Shown here: piece by piece, positions 26,655-34,910 of the stretch
Layout: the number at the start of each line of letters is the position of its first letter
Numbering within the stretch: the stretch's first letter is position 1
Assembly: GCF_005860765.1 (NCBI RefSeq)
Contig: NZ_VCEI01000025.1
Coordinates: 682,001 to 746,000, forward strand
Direction of reading: 5' to 3'
Origin: Dyadobacter sediminis
GTDB lineage: Bacteria > Bacteroidota > Bacteroidia > Cytophagales > Spirosomataceae
DNA length: 64,000 bases
Notes under the pieces: model-generated
Told to the model about the DNA's origin: nothing
Seen by the model: the letters and a program-made list of their open reading frames with translations, nothing else
Databases searched by the model: none
Made by a program: the position numbers and the translations under genes

Positions 26655-26933
26655 TCAGGAATTATACCCGCTTTTCAAAATCTTTTCCCTGGAAACATAG
26701 GAAACAATCAGTAACACCAGCATCAGGACGAGAGCAAACAGGTTGCCCGCCGGATCACCGACAAAATAATGTGCAAAAAATGCGGAAAGAAAGTTAATGA
26801 AAAATCCGGCATACGCCCATTCCTTTACATGGGCGGGAATAGCTGGAACAGCCAGTGCAGCAGTTCCGAGAAGCTTTGGAGTTTGTATTTTCCCGGGGCA
26901 GCTGACCTGACCAATATGTTTCAGTTTTACCAC
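26655..26933 (-). pseudogene. Truncated DoxX-like membrane protein
   Basis: 92 residues from a GTG at 26933. KLLGTAALAVPAIPAHVKEW, AYAGFFINFLSAFFAHYFVG and the final hydrophobic helix match the C-terminal two thirds of DoxX-like proteins, which usually are 120-140 residues with four helices. The first helix is missing, an in-frame TGA lies about 20 codons upstream, and the segment HIGQVSCPGKIQTPKLLG departs from the usual HxGYPxY pattern with one extra residue. It is probably a decayed gene, though a short functional protein is possible. Confidence 0.45.
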
Positions 26934-27122
26934 GACTTTGCGGATGATTTTTGCGGCAGAAGAAGCATCAGCACCTCACAAGGTTTAAACAAAGACCTGA
27001 AATCGTTCAAAGCATGGCTTGCGTCAAGCCGTCCAGGTTTTGGTTGGTTTTCCCGGTTTGTCCGGTTTTGGTACTCTTTTTTTAGAACAGGAAGTTATAA
27101 TTAAAAAAACATCCTGAATACT

Positions 27123-27848
27123 ATGAAGATCCTGATTACAAATGATGATGGTATTTACAGCCCGGGTATTGCTGCACTGGCCCAGGTCGCTCTGCGGTTC
27201 GGGGAAGTACGTATTGTTGCCCCGGATGTAGAGCAGTCGTCCATGGGCCATGCCATTACGCATTCCCGTCCGCTTACTTATAAAAAATCACCCATTACTT
27301 TTGATGGAATAGAAGCATTTCGCGTAAACGGGACACCGGCGGATTGTGTAGCTATAGGGCTGCATATGTATCCAGATACAGACGTTGTTCTTTCAGGGAT
27401 CAATATGGGGCCCAATCTTGGAAACTCCATGTGGCATTCCGGAACACTTGCGGCTGCCAAGCAAGCGGTTCTGCTGGGTATAAAGGGAATTGCCCTAAGT
27501 ACGCCGGTCGGGCAGTCTGAGCCTGATTTTGATGGGCTTGCTTCTTATGTGGAGGAAAGTCTTGCGCTGCTGCTCCGGGACACAAAGCTCGGATTATACA
27601 ACGTAAACTTTCCGCCGGAGCCTAAAGGGATAAAATGGACCCGGCAATCGGTCCGGCTGTATGATGGGAACGTCGTGCCGGGAGAAGATCCGATGGGGCG
27701 CAAAAACTACTGGATTACGGTAACGCCACTGGAACCGGCTGAGGAAGACACCGATCGCTGGGCTGTGGAAAACGGATTCGTTTCCATTACCCCTTTACGG
27801 CTGGATCTGACCAATGAAACCGAGCTAAGTCAGTATTTGTCAGTTTGA
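27123..27848 (+). CDS. surE: 5'/3'-nucleotidase SurE
   Basis: 241 residues, cytoplasmic metal-dependent nucleoside monophosphatase. Diagnostic motifs: MKILITNDDGIYSPGI (metal-binding Asp pair), APDVEQSSMGHAIT, RVNGTPADCV and VLSGINMGPNLGNSMWHSGT. Length and motif order are normal for SurE, which hydrolyses nucleotides and short polyphosphate. Single gene with its own terminator 45 bp downstream. Confidence 0.95.
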   Translation: MKILITNDDGIYSPGIAALAQVALRFGEVRIVAPDVEQSSMGHAITHSRPLTYKKSPITFDGIEAFRVNGTPADCVAIGLHMYPDTDVVLSGINMGPNLGNSMWHSGTLAAAKQAVLLGIKGIALSTPVGQSEPDFDGLASYVEESLALLLRDTKLGLYNVNFPPEPKGIKWTRQSVRLYDGNVVPGEDPMGRKNYWITVTPLEPAEEDTDRWAVENGFVSITPLRLDLTNETELSQYLSV

Positions 27849-27892
27849 GAACAGCAAATCAGACGTAAAATAGGATACAGGCATGAACTTGA

Positions 27893-27927
27893 CCATACTC
27901 CCAGAGCAAAGCACTTTGGGAGTATGG
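27893..27927 (+). terminator. Rho-independent terminator of surE
   Basis: CCATACTCCCA and TGGGAGTATGG form a perfect 11-bp stem with a 13-nt loop, followed by TTTTATT. It lies 45 bp after the surE stop, between it and the convergent lipid-kinase gene. Confidence 0.9.
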
Positions 27928-28031
27928 TTTTATTAATAGTATTCTGGCAGCCGGCACAGTAGTATATTTCTATGATCGCATCGCTTCAGACTTTGCATTT
28001 CCAAAATGCTTTCCTGCCGTCAGATAAAGGC

Positions 28032-28916
28032 TTAAATCAGAAATTCAAAAACTTTCGGATCATTTCTGATTGTAATATCCAAAGGTGCATGCTTCTGGAT
28101 AAGCTCGTCGTCCAAGTGCATGACAGAATCCTGAATCCGGACATGAACCTGATCTGCTCTCACCACTTCAAAACGGAAACCCTGATCACTTCCGTTTATT
28201 TTATGGTCAATGGCAGCCAGCAAATTATCCTTCTCATTTTCCTCAATCAGTACAATATCCAGCTGGCCGTCGCCCGGATCTGCCTCGGGTGCAAGCAGCA
28301 AATTGGGACCAATGGAAGAGATATTCATGATTTCAATTACAAGGAACTTGCCGCTTCGGACTTCACCGTTCAATTCTACGCGCGCATCTCTGGCCTGATA
28401 AGTTACGATCAGCTCACGGAGTTTTTTCAGGGTGGCCTCCAGTTTATCTTCCGTACTGTCTTCATCAGGATGATCTTTCATAAGCTGCATCAATGCGGGA
28501 AAGACACCAAACCCGGCTGCTTCCAGAAAAAAGGTTTCTTCCTTTTCATCCAGGATCTCGCCTAGGTCAATCTTTCTGATATTTCTGTTTTCCCAGTCTT
28601 TAACCACTTCAGAGGGCTCATTGAAGATGCCCAGTGACTTGGAAATGTTGTTCGCAGTGCCCATGGGGAGGATAGTCAGCGGTGCCAGGGTATTAAGCCT
28701 GCGTTTCATCAGGACTTTCAGGATAGACCTTACGGTACCGTCACCGCCTGCTACAGCGATCAGGTCGGTATCTTCCTGAAAGCTTTCATAATCTTCTTCT
28801 TTAACGGAATAATAATCGCACTGATACCCGTGCTGCTCCGCCAAAGTGATCAGCTGCTGCTGGTCATATGCTTCATCACCGGCGTTTGGGTTATGAAATA
28901 TGGTAACTGACTTCAT
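28032..28916 (-). CDS. Diacylglycerol kinase-family lipid kinase (YegS/DgkB-like)
   Basis: 294 residues from the ATG at 28916, chosen because MKSVTIFHNPNAGD is the standard family start; earlier codons lack similarity. The nucleotide-binding motif is VAGGDGTVRSIL, followed by LPMGTANNISKSLGI and a C-terminal beta domain (EAAGFGVFPALMQLM, LLLAPEADPGDGQLDIVLIE). The family phosphorylates lipids such as diacylglycerol or sphingosine-type bases at the membrane. Bacteroidota make sphingolipids, so either substrate is plausible. Single gene. Confidence 0.88.
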   Translation of the reverse strand: MKSVTIFHNPNAGDEAYDQQQLITLAEQHGYQCDYYSVKEEDYESFQEDTDLIAVAGGDGTVRSILKVLMKRRLNTLAPLTILPMGTANNISKSLGIFNEPSEVVKDWENRNIRKIDLGEILDEKEETFFLEAAGFGVFPALMQLMKDHPDEDSTEDKLEATLKKLRELIVTYQARDARVELNGEVRSGKFLVIEIMNISSIGPNLLLAPEADPGDGQLDIVLIEENEKDNLLAAIDHKINGSDQGFRFEVVRADQVHVRIQDSVMHLDDELIQKHAPLDITIRNDPKVFEFLI

Positions 28917-29243
28917 CTTTATTGATTTTGATTTAATTGCCTTGCAGGGCAAATTCATTGACTTGATTGTTGCAATAATCTTATCAATTAAAATCGGTCC
29001 AGCATCAGCGTGAAGGAACCGGAGCAGGAATGCGCTCAGATATTCTGGCTGAATGGATCAACATGAGCATAGTATTCCGTTTTGGTGTCCTTTACATTTT
29101 GTTAAAGGCAAAGTTTGGCTTGCCTGGGTTGCGGAATGTATCCGAAAGGCGCTATTTAGTAGTCAAAAGGAACGGGATTGCTCCAATGCCGGAAGATACT
29201 CCATAAAGGAAACGGGTTTCTGTCCGACTTCCGCCAGCGTTTT
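28917..29243. other. 327-bp gap with no gene seen
   Basis: Between the lipid kinase start and the esterase stop, both on the minus strand. It must hold the promoter of the lipid kinase gene. I see no convincing frame, repeat or strong hairpin. Confidence 0.5.
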
Positions 29244-30215
29244 TCACACATCAAAGACTTTCTTCAGAAATTCCACCGTATATTTCACAGTCGGCTCAAA
29301 CCAGGGGTGGAACAGCGGGAATACATGAGGCGCTCCGGAAAACGTGTGTACTTCGGAATAAATGCCGAAAACATCCAGCTTCTTGCGCATGTCCTCGCGG
29401 CCGGCATGCATGCGATCGACAGAGCTGTTGATGAAAAGGATCGGCGGACTTTGGGCCGTTACATAATGAATCGGCGAGGCTTGTTCCCAGAGCGCCTTTT
29501 TCTCCACCTTGTTTCCGCCAAACCAGTTCGTCGCTGCCGAAACCGATTTGCTGTCGTCGCCCTCGCCCGACTCCGGGTGAATGTAAGCCACAAGCCCATC
29601 TATGTCTACAACCGCCTGAACGGCGTCGGAAGGCCCGTCCTTTTTTCGGTTCGGATTAAAAATCCCGGAATTGCCGGTATATCCCACCAATGCAGCCAGT
29701 TGCCCGCCTGCCGAAAAACCCAGCGTAGCAATGCGGCTGGTATCGACTTGGAAAGTTCCGGCATTCTCCCTGATCCAGATGACAGCCTCTTTCAGGTCCT
29801 CGACTGCTGCAGGGTACAAGGCTTCTGTGGATAATCGGTAATCTGCAGTAAATGCTATAAAACCGTTATTTGCCAGTTGTGCCGCAATGGCATGCAACTG
29901 CGCCTTTTCCCCTGAGCGCCATCCGCCTCCAAAAATCAGCAACACCGCAGGCCGCTTGCCGCTCGCCTTCACAGGTGAAAAAACGTCCAGTTTCAAGCTT
30001 CGCTGCGGCATTTTTTTATATTCCAGATCCTTTTTCAAAGTTACACTTCCGGGTAAGGTGCCAGCCGGCATCTGAATATGCGGAAAATCTCTTTTTGCCT
30101 TCTGAAATGCGCTGCGAACGGTGAAAGATGTGTCAGGAATGCCGGTAAGGCCTTTCCACTGGGCACGGGCAGTGAAAAAAGAAAGGAAGAGGATTAGCGC
30201 TAAATATATTTTCAT
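29244..30215 (-). CDS. Secreted alpha/beta hydrolase (BD-FAE/HSL-like esterase)
   Basis: 323 residues with signal peptide ending TARAQ. The oxyanion motif is LLIFGGGWRSG, nucleophile GFSAGGQLAAL, acid INSSVDRMH, and His in FSGAPHVFPLF. It contains DYRLSTEALYPAAVEDLKEAVIWIR, typical of the BD-FAE/carboxylesterase group that removes acyl groups from plant glycans or small esters. It stands alone, so substrate is not indicated. A deacetylase acting on the glycans handled by the nearby loci is possible but unsupported. Confidence 0.85.
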   Translation of the reverse strand: MKIYLALILFLSFFTARAQWKGLTGIPDTSFTVRSAFQKAKRDFPHIQMPAGTLPGSVTLKKDLEYKKMPQRSLKLDVFSPVKASGKRPAVLLIFGGGWRSGEKAQLHAIAAQLANNGFIAFTADYRLSTEALYPAAVEDLKEAVIWIRENAGTFQVDTSRIATLGFSAGGQLAALVGYTGNSGIFNPNRKKDGPSDAVQAVVDIDGLVAYIHPESGEGDDSKSVSAATNWFGGNKVEKKALWEQASPIHYVTAQSPPILFINSSVDRMHAGREDMRKKLDVFGIYSEVHTFSGAPHVFPLFHPWFEPTVKYTVEFLKKVFDV

Positions 30216-30263
30216 TGCTGAAATAACTTTTTATGATATTTTGCCGACAGGTTCCCGCTTTTC

Positions 30264-32390
30264 TTAACGGGCAAAAACCTTTCCGATGATCTGGCCGATT
30301 TCGGCAAAGTCGTCATGGTTGTTTACCGACCGCTTTTCTGCCGGGTCTGCGATCTGGTCACGGTAAGGATAAATAAGAAGGAAATTGTTTTCCTGTACAT
30401 GCTGGTTCAGAAAATCCGGTATGGACCCCATTTGGGGAAAGTAAGAAATCATCCCACGTCTGGCCATGAACACAATCAGGCCTTCATCATTCTGCAGACC
30501 GGTTGCTGCCTTTTCTGCTTGCTTCCAGTTGTCAATGGTATGCAGGGATAAATCAATAGCGGACTTACTGACGACTTTCTTTAAAATCTCGGCGGTTTGC
30601 TGATTGGCGAAAAAGCTCATTTTCGCACCGGAATTCTTGGCAATATTCCAGACACGAAGCAATGAACTGAAAAAACCGGCTTCTTTTTCGGCTCTTGCAG
30701 GTATCAGCACGACGTAACGTTTGATAGTTGAAACAGGTTGCCCGGCGTGATAGATCAGCGTGTTTACATTTTCATTTTGCAGGTAACCATTGTGCAGGTT
30801 GTAAACGAAAGAAGGTGTCAGGCCTTTATCGGGCTGCAATCCGATAATCAGGTCCGTGATTTGCTGTTCTTTGATAACATTGCTGATGCCGGTAGCCACA
30901 TCGTTATCGTACCGGGTAAGCGGCAGTATAGTCACATCGGCGGCGGCAGCGGTATCAACAGCGATGTGCAGGTTTTTCCTGGCATTTTTAACCGAAGATT
31001 CACTTTTTTCATCATTGACCACGTTCAGCGCCCAAAGCCGGTCGTCGTTATGTCTTGCTTTTACAAGCAGGCTCAGGTTCACCAGCTTTTCAACTGTTTT
31101 TTCATAGTTGACAGCTATCAGGATGTTTTCATTCTCACGGTTGATTCCTGAAGCGGTATCTTCCCGGTCCGCCTCGGCAATTCGCTGGCCGCTCGACATG
31201 GATACAAAGGAGGAGACGGTACAGGAAATCAGGATGAGCAGAATGCTGCCATTCAGTACGTGCTCACTCAGCAGCCGGACCGATTCACCGCTGGCCGTTT
31301 CCGAAACGATGATGTTGTAACCGACCAGAACCGCAGCAAGGGTGGCAGCGGCCGAGGCGGAGCTCATGCCAAAAACCAGCATGCCTTCATCTTTGCTTAG
31401 ATGAAATGTTTTTTGCGTTAAAACGGCCGCAAGGTATTTTCCGCCGATGGAAGCAACAAGCATGACCGATGCAACTACAAGGGTTTCCAGACTTTTAAAA
31501 AATACCGTAAAGTCTATCAGCATGCCTACGCTGATCAGAAAAAAAGGAATGAAAATAGCATTTCCGACAAATTCAACGCGGTTCATCATGGCCGAAGCGT
31601 GGGGAATCAACCTGTTTAAGGCCAGGCCTGCAAAAAAAGCGCCGATTATGGCCTCAATGCCGGCAAGTTCCGCCAGTACAGCTGCCAGATAAATCATGAC
31701 AAGTACAAAAATGTACTGTGAAATCTTGTCATCTACTTTCTTGAAAAACCATCTTGCTAGGATAGGGAAAACAAAAAGGACGGTGAGGCTGAATGCCAGC
31801 ATGGACAATGTCAGACGTGTCCAAAAGGCCGTGTTGACCTCACCTTGTGTCATTCCCACGCAAACAGCGAGTACCAGCAGGGATAATACATCGGTGATCA
31901 TGGTGCCGCCGACTGTAATGTTGACGGAAAGGTTCTTGGCAATTCCAAGTTTGCTGACCAGCGGATATGCGATCAATGTATGGGAAGAGAACAAGCTGGC
32001 AAAAAGCACGGAAGTTATAACGGAGAAATGCAGAAGATAGTAGCCGCCCGTAAAACCCAGGATAAATGGAATGGCAAAGGTGTACAGCGTGAAAGTGAGG
32101 CTTTTCCACTTGTTCTTCTTAAAATCTCCCAGATCAATTTCCAGTCCGGCCAGAAACATGATGTAAAGCAGCCCGGTTGTTCCGGTGACCACAACGCTGC
32201 TGTCGCGGGCGAGCAGGTTCAGACCGTTCGGGCCGACTACCGCGCCGGCTATCAAAAGTCCGAGTAAATGCGGAACCTTGATTTTGTTAAGCAGAAGCGG
32301 TGCGCTCAGGATTATCACCAGTTCAAGCAGAAACTTCAAAACTGGGTCTTCAATGGGCAGGCTGCCAATATGGATATTCAGTAACTGCAT
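30264..32390 (-). CDS. CPA2 family cation:proton antiporter with cytoplasmic USP-like domains
   Basis: 708 residues. The first ~410 form about 12 membrane helices of the Na+/H+ exchanger family: KVPHLLGLLIAGAVVGPNG, FLAGLEIDLGDFKKNKWKS, and the AIIGAFFAGLALNRLIPH region. Residues 430-708 are hydrophilic and resemble two universal-stress-protein-like domains (ILIAVNYEKTVEKLVNLSLL; YVVLIPARAEKEAGFFSSLL), an arrangement seen in Bacteroidota CPA2 antiporters. Exchanges Na+ or K+ for protons at the inner membrane. It starts 3 bp after the stop of the upstream lipoprotein gene, so the two form an operon. Confidence 0.9.
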   Translation of the reverse strand: MQLLNIHIGSLPIEDPVLKFLLELVIILSAPLLLNKIKVPHLLGLLIAGAVVGPNGLNLLARDSSVVVTGTTGLLYIMFLAGLEIDLGDFKKNKWKSLTFTLYTFAIPFILGFTGGYYLLHFSVITSVLFASLFSSHTLIAYPLVSKLGIAKNLSVNITVGGTMITDVLSLLVLAVCVGMTQGEVNTAFWTRLTLSMLAFSLTVLFVFPILARWFFKKVDDKISQYIFVLVMIYLAAVLAELAGIEAIIGAFFAGLALNRLIPHASAMMNRVEFVGNAIFIPFFLISVGMLIDFTVFFKSLETLVVASVMLVASIGGKYLAAVLTQKTFHLSKDEGMLVFGMSSASAAATLAAVLVGYNIIVSETASGESVRLLSEHVLNGSILLILISCTVSSFVSMSSGQRIAEADREDTASGINRENENILIAVNYEKTVEKLVNLSLLVKARHNDDRLWALNVVNDEKSESSVKNARKNLHIAVDTAAAADVTILPLTRYDNDVATGISNVIKEQQITDLIIGLQPDKGLTPSFVYNLHNGYLQNENVNTLIYHAGQPVSTIKRYVVLIPARAEKEAGFFSSLLRVWNIAKNSGAKMSFFANQQTAEILKKVVSKSAIDLSLHTIDNWKQAEKAATGLQNDEGLIVFMARRGMISYFPQMGSIPDFLNQHVQENNFLLIYPYRDQIADPAEKRSVNNHDDFAEIGQIIGKVFAR

Positions 32391-32393
32391 GGC

Positions 32394-32972
32394 TCAGCGG
32401 GGGGTTGTACGGGTAAGTTCTACGGTAAATGTCGCGTTGCATGCCTGGTTAATCGTGATGGCCTGTGTGCCTTTCAGCAATTCCGGGTTCACTTGGCTAA
32501 GATCAAAATGGATGTCCAGTCTTTTGGCTGCCGAAGAGTCACTCAGAAATTGTAATTGGATGCCGGAACTGTCCAGCCGGGCGTTGTAAACACGGACGAG
32601 CTTTTTGTCAGCATCCAGAACGCGGGTAAACAGGCCTGTTGAGTCGCTTATGAACTCCCAGAAATTGGCACGCTGATCGCCGATCACATATTCGCTGCAA
32701 TTGGATTCCCGGCACACTGCCTTGCTGTTCCAGACGCCGGCGATCGTCTCCGGCCAGCTCTGGATGATGACCGTGTCTTTTTTTGTCCGCAGGCTGTCCC
32801 GCATTTTTACTAAAGACTTGTAATCAGCCTCCTTAAGTGCAAAGTCATTTTCCTTCTTGATGATGGCCTGTTCACGCTGGGCAAGATGTTGCTCTCTCTG
32901 GTCGTTCTGGCATGCGTACAGCAAAATACAGCCAGACAAAAGAAATAGGAACAGAGTTCGGAGTTGTAGCAT
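32394..32972 (-). CDS. Lipoprotein of unknown function, co-transcribed with the antiporter
   Basis: 192 residues from the ATG at 32972, which gives an SPII signal with lipobox LLYAC; the longer frame starting at 33053 lacks a signal. The mature start is a short coiled coil (REQHLAQREQAIIKKENDFA), followed by IAGVWNSKAVCRESNCSEYV and a beta-rich C-terminus resembling a small lipocalin-like or DUF domain with two Cys that could form a disulfide. Family not recognised. The 3-bp gap to the antiporter gene suggests a linked role, for instance sensing at the envelope. Confidence 0.72.
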   Translation of the reverse strand: MLQLRTLFLFLLSGCILLYACQNDQREQHLAQREQAIIKKENDFALKEADYKSLVKMRDSLRTKKDTVIIQSWPETIAGVWNSKAVCRESNCSEYVIGDQRANFWEFISDSTGLFTRVLDADKKLVRVYNARLDSSGIQLQFLSDSSAAKRLDIHFDLSQVNPELLKGTQAITINQACNATFTVELTRTTPR

Positions 32973-33240
32973 GATGTGCGGGTTTGATGCGTAATGGATT
33001 TTCCAGAACGGCAATATATGAAAAGCTGATCTTATATTAACAGCTTGACACAAGTTCTGAAGGCCAGTGATAACCGGCAGGATAAAAGCATCTTACCCGA
33101 TACCCTTGGCTGGATCATGCCGCAAGCCACCCGGCAAGTGAAAACCGGTTTTTTAGAAAAAGAAGAGGTAATTTCAAAAACTACAGGTAATCTTATTTGA
33201 TATATGCCATAGCTGTTACATTTTTGAAGGTTCATAACAA

Positions 33241-33870
33241 TTCCGGAAGGCTCCTCCGGAGCCCGAAAATTCGGGTTCCTTGCTTTTTTTCCACAAACAG
33301 GTTGCTCCTCCGAAGCTTGGGAGCTGGATTTGTTATGTCTAGAATTGCCAGGAGTTGAAATCATTTGTTGATGCTTTGAAAAGCACCCGCATCTTTTGAA
33401 TATGATTCAACAAATTAATCCAGCCCGGCCGCAGAGCGGCCTCCTGTTTGTAGCAATATGCATTATTGATTTTGTTAGCCCCGGCGGGAGCGCCTGATTG
33501 GCCGGTTAGTTTCAGAAGGCTCCTCCGGAGCCCGAATATTGCGGTTCCTTGCTTTTTTTCTACAAGCAGTTTGCTCCTCCGAAGCTCGGAAGCTGGATTT
33601 GTTATGTCTAGAATTGCCAGGAGTTGAAATCGTTTGTCGGTGCTTTGAAAAGCACCCGCATCTTTTGAAGATGATTCAACAAATTAATCCAGCCCGGCCA
33701 CAGAGCGGCCTCCTGTTTGTAGCAATATGCATTATTGATTTTGTTAGCCCCGGCGGGGCCGCCTGATTGGCCGGTTAGTTCCGGAAGGCTCCTCTGGAGC
33801 CCGAAAATTCCGGTTCCTTGCTTTTTTCTACAAACAGTTTGCTCCTCCAAAGCTCGAAAGCTGGATTTGT
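33241..33870. repeat. 269-bp tandem repeat with nested inverted repeats (2.3 copies)
   Basis: The same block recurs with exact 269-bp period: GGCTCCTCC near 33249, 33518 and (one change) 33787, and CTGTTTGTAG at 33444 and 33713. Within a unit, CTACAAGCAG (33560-33569) pairs with CTGTTTGTAG (33713-33722), inside that GCTGGATTTGTT (33592-33603) with AACAAATTAATCCAGC (33678-33693), then GATGC/GCATC. GGCCGCAGAGCGGCC, GGCTCCTCCGGAGCC and, in copy 1, CCCGAAAATTCGGG add small hairpins. T runs follow the last. No frame is conserved, so it is a structured non-coding element. The TTTGTAG...AGCCCCG part resembles dispersed Bacteroidota intergenic repeats as I recall them. Confidence 0.85.
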
Positions 33871-33897
33871 TTTTATTTGCACCATTTAGTAAACGGA

Positions 33898-33929
33898 AAG
33901 GTACAAGTATAGGTAAATGCTTGTACCTT
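33898..33929 (+). terminator. Hairpin after the tandem repeat
   Basis: AAGGTACAAG and CTTGTACCTT form a perfect 10-bp stem with a 12-nt loop, followed by AATGTTTTTT. A rho-independent terminator form with no obvious gene in front of it; it may belong to a lost earlier copy of the duplicated gene unit. Confidence 0.6.
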
Positions 33930-34002
33930 AATGTTTTTTACGTTTAATGATCTTCTTTACCAAACTCAACCTATTATAAACGTCATTCTCGACAGCAGGC
34001 GG

Positions 34003-34793
34003 TTTATGGGTAGAGAAGCTGCTTTCGGAAACCAATACCAAAGCACTGGCTTTTTCTTCCGGAACACTGGATTATGTGAATACGGGAAGTACTACTACGC
34101 CAGCACAATCCGCCATCCTTTCAGCCAATACAGGAACGCCTGCTGTAAACCTTCAATAGACCAGGGCTGAATGGCTGACGCTTCCTGCACCTTCACGGGG
34201 TACTTTGCCATTTTCAGTTAAACCGAAAGGTTTTTCACCGGATCATTATTCAACCGTAGTTACGGCAACGGCTCCCGGTTATGCGCGGGCTTTGCTGAAA
34301 ATCCAATCTTGTCGCAAATGATGCAACCACACTGCCTGTGCTCGAACCCATCGGTGACAAAGAACTGAGCCGTGGCGATACACTTGCATTTACGGCCAAG
34401 GCTACTTCCGCATTCGGGCAAACAAAAGTGTTTTCACTGGCGGGCGCGCCGCAAGGTGCCACGATCGGAGCATCCAGCGGCCGGTTGCAGATTCGGATGT
34501 CAGTTACGGCACCAATGCCAATAAGAATTACGGAAATCAGCCTACATTAAATGTTAAAGCGACGAGCGTTCCGGAGCTTCGCCGGGTATCTTATCTCAAA
34601 TTCTCGCTGGCTGCTTTCAGCGATATGACCAATGCGAAGTTCCGCCTCTACGGCTATAACCATCAGGCAGGTACGAAGGTTGATCTGAATCTTGCCGGAC
34701 TGGACAATGACGACTGAACCGAAACCGGCATCACTGCCAACAATGCACCGACCGGCGTAACGACAACACGGGGAACGTTGAGCGTGCCCCGGC
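34003..34793 (+). pseudogene. Decayed copy of the T9SS propeller/malectin protein gene
   Basis: Fragments align in order with the intact genes at 34911 and 38357. Near 34004-34060 is the end of the propeller and SETNTKALAFSS; around 34250-34310 a TATAPGYARALLK-like BACON piece; 34330-34480 the Ig-like domain (EPIGDKELSRGDTLAFTAKA); from 34490 the CBM96-like domain (VPELRRVSYLKFSLAAFSD). Frames change several times, the propeller and malectin domain are deleted, a TGA replaces the Trp of NDDWTETG near 34717, and the sorting domain is gone. It is clearly non-functional and followed by the same type of hairpin as the intact copies. Confidence 0.88.
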
Positions 34794-34823
34794 AAAAGCA
34801 CCCGGATTTTTACGGGTGCTTTT
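34794..34823 (+). terminator. Terminator of the decayed copy
   Basis: AAAAGCACCCG and CGGGTGCTTTT form a perfect 11-bp stem around the 8-nt loop GATTTTTA, followed by ATTAATT. The same hairpin, slightly changed, follows the next gene copy. Confidence 0.9.
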
Positions 34824-34835
34824 ATTAATTAACTG

Positions 34836-34900
34836 GTAGTAAACAAATATAAACTTACGCTTACCTTTATAATCATTAACATACTCACCTGAAATTATAA
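34836..34900 (+). promoter_or_regulatory. Conserved 5' leader of the first intact copy
   Basis: The block from TAGTAAACA through AAACTTACGCTTACCTTTAT to ACTCACCTGAAATTATAA lies 10 bp before the start codon and is nearly identical to 38281-38343 before the second copy. It must contain the promoter and probably the 5' untranslated region. No clear TAnnTTTG box is seen; TATAAT-like bases occur at its centre. Confidence 0.6.
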
Positions 34901-34910
34901 CCAATTTAGT

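Noticed and set aside
29053-29834. Plus-strand frames opposite the esterase gene
   Set aside because: They lack features and lie antisense to an esterase with a full catalytic triad and signal peptide.
33045-33200. A 51-codon plus-strand frame (MTQVLKASDNRQDKSILP...) between the lipoprotein gene and the tandem repeat
   Set aside because: It reads like protein but is short, starts with TTG, has no ribosome site and no recognisable family. It may be the tail of a lost gene, but I cannot support it.
33054-33850. Several 65-110 residue frames inside the tandem repeat
   Set aside because: The frames are not kept between repeat copies and cross hairpins; the element is better explained as structured non-coding DNA.
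33241-33870. CRISPR array
   Set aside because: The repeat unit is 269 bp with near-identical content throughout, not short repeats with unique spacers, and no cas genes are present.
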